From NCBI GenBank assembly GCA_038318895.1, contig JBBQCS010000107.1, positions 1 to 7,981 of the forward strand: a stretch of 7,981 nt of DNA. The letters run 5' to 3'. The DNA is from UBA11222 sp030652895 (lineage in GTDB: Bacteria; Pseudomonadota; Alphaproteobacteria; UBA11222). The notes beneath the pieces were generated by a model. It saw only the letters and a list, made by a program, of their open reading frames with translations, was not told where the DNA came from and did no database searches. Positions 4,885-7,981 of the stretch are shown here, piece after piece (the stretch's first letter is position 1; each line of letters begins with the position of its first letter). The translations under genes and the position numbers were made by a program.

Positions 4885-7220
4885 GCACCCGCTGCCACTT
4901 TCTTGCGCCGCGGAAACAGGCGCTCCAGTGTAACCGCAAGTGCTGGCAATGCGGTCACCGCCCCGATCATATTGATCAGGAACATGAACGACAGCAGGAT
5001 GCCCATATCAGCCTGAAATTTCAGCGCCGAGAACGCCCAGGTAGATACGCCGATACATAATGTCGCACCAGTGAACATTACGGCCATACCGGTTTCCTGC
5101 AGCGCCTGTGTATAGGCGTCCGTAATATCCATGCCCGCCTCCAGATAGCCTTGCATACGGCTATAGATGTAGAAGGCGTAGTCGACGCCGATGCCAACCG
5201 CCAGCACCAGCACGGGCAGGGTTGAAACCTTCAACCCGATCTCCTGCCAGGACATAAACCAGTATCCAATGAATGTAGCCAGGATAAGCGGCGCGCAGCA
5301 GCAGATTGTCGCCCGCCAGTCGCGATAAGCGAGGACCACCAGACTGATAATGGCGACATAAACAGCAATCAGCATCGGCATTTCTCTGGCCGCAATCACT
5401 TCATTAGTCGCCGCCATGATGCCCACATTGCCGGACGCCAGACGGAAACGCACCCCTTCCATCGGATTATCGGCGATAAACTGTTGTGTCGCCGCAACCA
5501 CACGATTGATTGTTGTCGCCTTGTGATCGACGGTAAATGCGATCACCGGCAGCATGGTGCATTCTTCGTTCAAGAGACCACTGCTGAGTGGGACGCCGCC
5601 AATAGTCAGAGCAAATGTTGTTGGGTTTCGTGCCAGCGCATTGAATTTCAGATTGTCTTCCGACCAGATCGCATGCCCCCGCTTTGCCAGCGTCGGCAGT
5701 GACATGGCGTATTTAACGCCCTCGACATTCTGTAAATGCCATGTAAACCGGTCGAGTAAACTCATTGCCGGGTAATTGATGCACGAAAGTTCCGGCATCT
5801 CGCCAATGATCATGAATGCATCAAGATTCATTGAGAACTTGTCCACCATCAGATTGGTGTCAACATTGTAGCGTTCTTCCGGCCATAGTTCGGGCGCGCC
5901 GGCGTGCAGATCGCCGACATGCCGGTCGCGGGTTGCAGCAACGGACACGCCAAAAATCACTACGCAGATCGCCAGGGTTATGGCGGATGCCCGGGGCTGG
6001 GCTATCCCCGCCATCCACCGCATCGCTTTGGCGCGGCTTTCCCGCGCCCGGGAAATGCGCGCCACATAACCCGATCCAAATTTGCAGTAGGATGCAATTA
6101 TCGGCAACATGAACAGGTTGGTGACAATTTTTAGCATGACGCCAATCGACGCCATCAGCGACATTTCCTGAATCATCGGAATCGGGATCAGATAGAGAGT
6201 CATGAAGCCAACAAGCGTCGTAACCAGCGCCATGGCGCCCGGCGCCAGCAAACGGCTGAAGGTCGCGCGCGCCGCAGACTCACTATCCCTCCCGGCGCAA
6301 ATTTCAGCCGAAATCAGATTTATCTGCTGCACCCCGTGACTGACGCCGATCGCGTAAACCAGGAACGGCACCAGAATGGCAAGCGGATCAAGGCCAATAT
6401 CGAACAGCTTCAGAAGACCAAATTGCCACACAACCGACATGAGCGAACAAAATACGGCCAGCAGAGTCAGCACAATAGACCGCGCATAGGCGTAGACGGC
6501 AAGGGTTGTCAGCACAAACGCCAGCAGAAAAAAGACGCCGACATTTTTTGCTTCTTCCGCGATATCCCCGATCATCTTGGCAAAGCCGATAATATGAATT
6601 TCATATTCATCGTCTTCGAAGCGATCACGGATCTCCGTCTCCAGTTTGCGGGCGAGATCTATATAGTCCAGCGGCTTTTTAGTTCTGTTATCCAGTTCAT
6701 TCAAATTTGCCCTGATCGAGGCGATCGTAAAATCATGCGAAACCAATTGTCCGACATAGCCGCCACGCAAGGTGTTGTTGCGAATACGATCGATTTTTTT
6801 GTCGGTTATATTATCCGGCGTTACCTCGGCCTCAATCACATTATAGGCCAGCAATCCTTCTTCATTGACCTCCAGAACCCGCGTGTTTGGCGTCCACAGC
6901 GACTGTACGGACCCCCGATAGACACCAGGCAGGAAAAAAATCGCATCCGTCACATCGTTCAGTTTACGCATCGCATCGACGGTCCAGATCGTGCCGTTTC
7001 GCGGATGCAAGCCAATAATAATTGTATTGGGGGGCGGCAGCTTGTCGCGGTATTCCGTGAAAGTTTCGATAAACGGATGATCGGTTGGTAGCTGTTTGAT
7101 GAAACCGGCGTCAAAGCGCAACTGCGTGGCATAGTATCCCGTTACGATGGTCACCGCCGCCAGCAGTATCAGAATTGGGATGCGCAGCCGGAATACCCAG
7201 TCTTCTATACGCTTGAGCAT
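4881..7220 (-). CDS. RND-superfamily transporter (COG1033/MMPL-like exporter)
   Basis: A 779-residue inner-membrane protein with the duplicated RND layout. TM1 is near residues 14-31, followed by a periplasmic loop of about 195 residues. TM2-TM6 lie between about 226 and 377 and TM7 near 411-430. A second periplasmic loop (about 185 residues) includes GDLHAGAPELWPEERYN (436-452), and TM8-TM12 lie between about 616 and 763. TM4 carries GVSHGVQQIN (292-301) and TM10 the matching GIGVDYAFY (676-684), with D680 a probable proton-relay residue. The protein ends in a basic tail (RRKK). Family members export lipids or hydrophobic compounds by proton antiport, usually without the AcrA/TolC partners of AcrB, and none is encoded here. 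The start is ATG with AGGAA about 10 nt upstream. It diverges from the VOC gene and overlaps the GST stop by 4 nt. The cargo is unknown; neighbouring lipid-enzyme genes suggest a lipid-like substrate. Confidence 0.94.
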   Translation of the reverse strand: MLKRIEDWVFRLRIPILILLAAVTIVTGYYATQLRFDAGFIKQLPTDHPFIETFTEYRDKLPPPNTIIIGLHPRNGTIWTVDAMRKLNDVTDAIFFLPGVYRGSVQSLWTPNTRVLEVNEEGLLAYNVIEAEVTPDNITDKKIDRIRNNTLRGGYVGQLVSHDFTIASIRANLNELDNRTKKPLDYIDLARKLETEIRDRFEDDEYEIHIIGFAKMIGDIAEEAKNVGVFFLLAFVLTTLAVYAYARSIVLTLLAVFCSLMSVVWQFGLLKLFDIGLDPLAILVPFLVYAIGVSHGVQQINLISAEICAGRDSESAARATFSRLLAPGAMALVTTLVGFMTLYLIPIPMIQEMSLMASIGVMLKIVTNLFMLPIIASYCKFGSGYVARISRARESRAKAMRWMAGIAQPRASAITLAICVVIFGVSVAATRDRHVGDLHAGAPELWPEERYNVDTNLMVDKFSMNLDAFMIIGEMPELSCINYPAMSLLDRFTWHLQNVEGVKYAMSLPTLAKRGHAIWSEDNLKFNALARNPTTFALTIGGVPLSSGLLNEECTMLPVIAFTVDHKATTINRVVAATQQFIADNPMEGVRFRLASGNVGIMAATNEVIAAREMPMLIAVYVAIISLVVLAYRDWRATICCCAPLILATFIGYWFMSWQEIGLKVSTLPVLVLAVGIGVDYAFYIYSRMQGYLEAGMDITDAYTQALQETGMAVMFTGATLCIGVSTWAFSALKFQADMGILLSFMFLINMIGAVTALPALAVTLERLFPRRKKVAAGA

Positions 7221-7247
7221 ATTGAAATAATTCCTGCTGTTTTAGGG

Positions 7248-7253
7248 TTTATA
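7248..7253 (-). promoter_or_regulatory. Candidate -10 element of the RND transporter gene
   Basis: TATAAA on the minus strand matches five of six -10 bases and would place the transcript start about 20 nt before the ATG. The expected -35 position lies beside the hairpin and does not match the consensus well, so an activator might be required. This is sequence-pattern inference only. Confidence 0.35.
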
Positions 7254-7272
7254 GCCGCCTAAACTGACAAAA

Positions 7273-7300
7273 TCCGCATCTGCATATCGCAGAATGCGGA
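7273..7300. repeat. Strong hairpin-forming inverted repeat upstream of the RND gene
   Basis: TCCGCAT (7273-7279) pairs perfectly with ATGCGGA (7294-7300), and the next CTGC (7280-7283) pairs with GCAG (7289-7292). This gives 11 base pairs with one bulged A (7293) and a five-base loop. On the minus strand it is followed directly by TTTT (7272-7269 region), so it could act as a weak intrinsic terminator or attenuator for a transcript entering the RND gene from upstream, or simply as a protein-binding dyad. Confidence 0.55.
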
Positions 7301-7344
7301 CCCGACATTCCATCTTGAGCACTAACTATCATCAGCTACACCCC

Positions 7345-7362
7345 CTGACAAGCTGTCAGCTT
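7345..7362. promoter_or_regulatory. Overlapping palindromes, candidate operator
   Basis: CTGACA (7345-7350), AGC spacer, TGTCAG (7354-7359) form a perfect inverted repeat. It overlaps a second perfect one, AAGCTG (7350-7355), T, CAGCTT (7357-7362). The 10-mer AAGCTGTCAG (7350-7359) is the reverse complement of CTGACAGCTT at 401-410 in the acyl-CoA dehydrogenase control region. The shape fits a dimeric regulator site; which regulator is unknown and none is encoded in the window. Confidence 0.45.
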
Positions 7363-7433
7363 TCCAGTAACTATTTCTTGAATGAAGCTGGCGAAGCGGC
7401 GACACTGTTCGTTCTGATCCACGAAATATGCAA

Positions 7434-7438
7434 GGGGA
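7434..7438 (+). promoter_or_regulatory. Ribosome binding site deciding the VOC start
   Basis: GGGGA lies 7 nt before ATG 7446. An upstream in-frame ATG at 7428 would sit before this motif and add six residues (MQGERA) that do not belong to the fold. The motif and spacing to ATG nearly duplicate those of the acyl-CoA dehydrogenase gene (GGGGA 514-518). Confidence 0.65.
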
Positions 7439-7445
7439 ACGGGCC

Positions 7446-7814
7446 ATGGCGCTAGCCGATCTCGACCATTACAACATCATGACCGACAATCTTGAACGCT
7501 CGGTGAAATTTTACGAAGAAGTGCTTGGCCTGCACAATGGCAAGCGGCCTGAATTTGGCATCCCCGGCGCGTGGCTTTATTGCGGCGAAAAGGCTGTCGT
7601 TCATCTTATTGGTATCAAACACAACGAAAAAAGTGGCGCTGGAACCATTGATCATGTCGCATTCCGGGCAACTGATTTCGACGGCACCAAGGCGAATTTA
7701 CAGCAACGGGGAATCACGTTTTCCGAGATGAATATTCCGGATTTCAACGTGCGGCAGATTTTTGTGCACGATCCGGATGGCGTAAAGGTGGAACTCAACT
7801 TTTTTTCCGGCTAA
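7446..7814 (+). CDS. VOC-family (glyoxalase/extradiol dioxygenase fold) protein
   Basis: A 122-residue soluble protein, the usual length for a single-chain VOC protein made of two beta-alpha-beta-beta-beta modules. Module one starts LADLDHYNIMTDNLERSVKF, and module two starts near residue 66 with GTIDHVAFRATD and ends in DPDGVKVELNF. Candidate metal ligands sit at the expected strand positions: H8, H70 and E116, with H53 (VVHL) as a possible fourth. A divalent-metal enzyme is therefore plausible (dioxygenase, lyase, isomerase or thiol-transferase members all exist). The sequence does not settle which, and the annotation should stay at family level. The gene is divergent from the RND transporter across a 225-bp region rich in dyads. 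Its stop TAA overlaps the stop of the converging gene at 7811. Seven Ts at 7800-7806 encode the Phe-Phe near the C-terminus. Confidence 0.93.
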   Translation: MALADLDHYNIMTDNLERSVKFYEEVLGLHNGKRPEFGIPGAWLYCGEKAVVHLIGIKHNEKSGAGTIDHVAFRATDFDGTKANLQQRGITFSEMNIPDFNVRQIFVHDPDGVKVELNFFSG

Positions 7815-7981
7815 CGGATTTCAGGTTGTAGCGGGTTCAAACCGCTAAAGCGGACAACGGCAATTGCCCCTGACTGTAACGCCTCCGCACGCACGGCCCA
7901 GCGGTTGGATTCAAACGCCAGCGCCCGGCGTAATTCAGATTGTCTCGCTTCCTCCGTCTCGCTCGCGAGTAAGCTTTCCAT
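7811..7981 (-). CDS. 3' part of a hypothetical gene, possibly cut by the window edge
   Basis: The minus strand is open from the right edge to TAG at 7811-7813, giving 56 residues: a helical, charged stretch (ETEEARQSELRRALAFESNR), then WAVRAEALQSGAIAVVRFSG and an end LNPLQPEIR. An ATG coincides with the last three bases of the window (7979-7981), so I cannot tell whether the protein begins there or continues beyond; no ribosome binding site can be inspected. Support for a real gene is the balanced residue pattern of a folded protein, codon third positions not out of line with the neighbours, and the 4-nt overlap of its stop with the VOC stop, which matches the packing at the other junctions. 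I do not recognise the family. Confidence 0.55.
   Translation of the reverse strand: MESLLASETEEARQSELRRALAFESNRWAVRAEALQSGAIAVVRFSGLNPLQPEIR

Larger units (their letters stand above)
7221..7445. promoter_or_regulatory. Divergent control region, RND transporter / VOC protein
   Basis: A 225-bp non-coding region, the largest in the window. Reading left to right it holds a TATAAA on the minus strand (7253-7248), CTGACA (7264-7269), a strong hairpin (7273-7300), overlapping palindromes (7345-7362), and weak -35-like elements for the VOC gene (TTGAGC 7315-7320, TTGAAT 7378-7383) whose -10 partners match poorly. I see no small ORF with a convincing ribosome binding site here. The concentration of dyads suggests regulated expression of one or both genes. 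Confidence 0.5.

Noticed and set aside
6336..7091. Long plus-strand open frame (251 codons) opposite the RND gene
   Set aside because: It lies wholly inside the well-supported RND coding sequence, has a Gln/Arg/His/Ile-rich composition without family features, and no convincing ribosome binding site.
7428..7445. Longer VOC protein from ATG 7428
   Set aside because: The strong GGGGA lies inside this extension and is ideally spaced for ATG 7446. The extra residues precede the first fold strand and add nothing recognisable.
7800..7806. T7 run as an intrinsic terminator for the VOC gene
   Set aside because: It encodes Phe-Phe before the stop codon, and no stable GC-rich stem lies immediately upstream of it.
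7829..7847. tRNA T-arm-like sequence (AGCGG-GTTCAAA-CCGCT), possible tRNA remnant or attachment site
   Set aside because: The loop is out of register for a real T-loop, no acceptor, D or anticodon arms are nearby, no duplicated copy is seen, and it lies inside the converging reading frame.
1..7981. Mobile element, prophage, defence system or CRISPR array
   Set aside because: No transposase, integrase, nuclease, capsid or Cas motifs, no terminal inverted repeats and no regularly spaced repeats were found. Gene style is even across the window.

Overview
The window most likely comes from an alphaproteobacterium with a moderately GC-rich chromosome. The main pointers are a DUF4170 protein, a family I know mainly from Alphaproteobacteria, and a partial C-terminus that resembles the alphaproteobacterial PAS_5 type. 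The other genes belong to lipid, acyl-CoA and detoxification families. There are no phage, transposase, toxin-antitoxin, CRISPR or RNA genes that I can support. Coding density is very high.

Layout from left to right: the 3' end of a plus-strand gene, possibly a PAS-domain protein (1-128); a minus-strand DUF4170 gene (133-378); a divergent promoter region (379-525); a tight plus-strand operon of acyl-CoA dehydrogenase, DUF938 methyltransferase-like protein and a membrane di-iron fatty acid hydroxylase/sterol desaturase-like protein (526-3154); a minus-strand quinone oxidoreductase-like MDR enzyme (3172-4155); a short divergent promoter region; a plus-strand glutathione S-transferase (4243-4884); a minus-strand 12-TM RND-family transporter (4881-7220); a third divergent region with a strong hairpin and overlapping palindromes (7221-7445); a plus-strand VOC/glyoxalase-fold protein (7446-7814); and the 3' part of a minus-strand gene that runs to the window edge (7811-7981).

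The transcription units alternate strand almost perfectly. At each of the four tail-to-tail junctions the stop codons lie between 17 nt apart and 4 nt overlapping, so there is no room for ordinary intrinsic terminators between them. The three head-to-head regions (379-525, 4156-4242, 7221-7445) carry all the visible regulatory sequence.

Functionally, an acyl-CoA dehydrogenase, a membrane hydroxylase, an NAD(P)H-dependent oxidoreductase, a glutathione transferase, an RND exporter of the lipid/hydrophobic-compound type and a VOC protein would fit oxidation, conjugation and export of a hydrophobic carboxylic acid or lipid. That is inference from families and proximity only. Each family is individually well known. 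The points worth a second look are the packed convergent junctions, a 10-bp motif shared by two of the divergent regions, the near-identical translation starts of the dehydrogenase and VOC genes, the hairpin upstream of the RND gene, and the unusual grouping of the three-gene operon. I do not see a clearly new type of biological system here.
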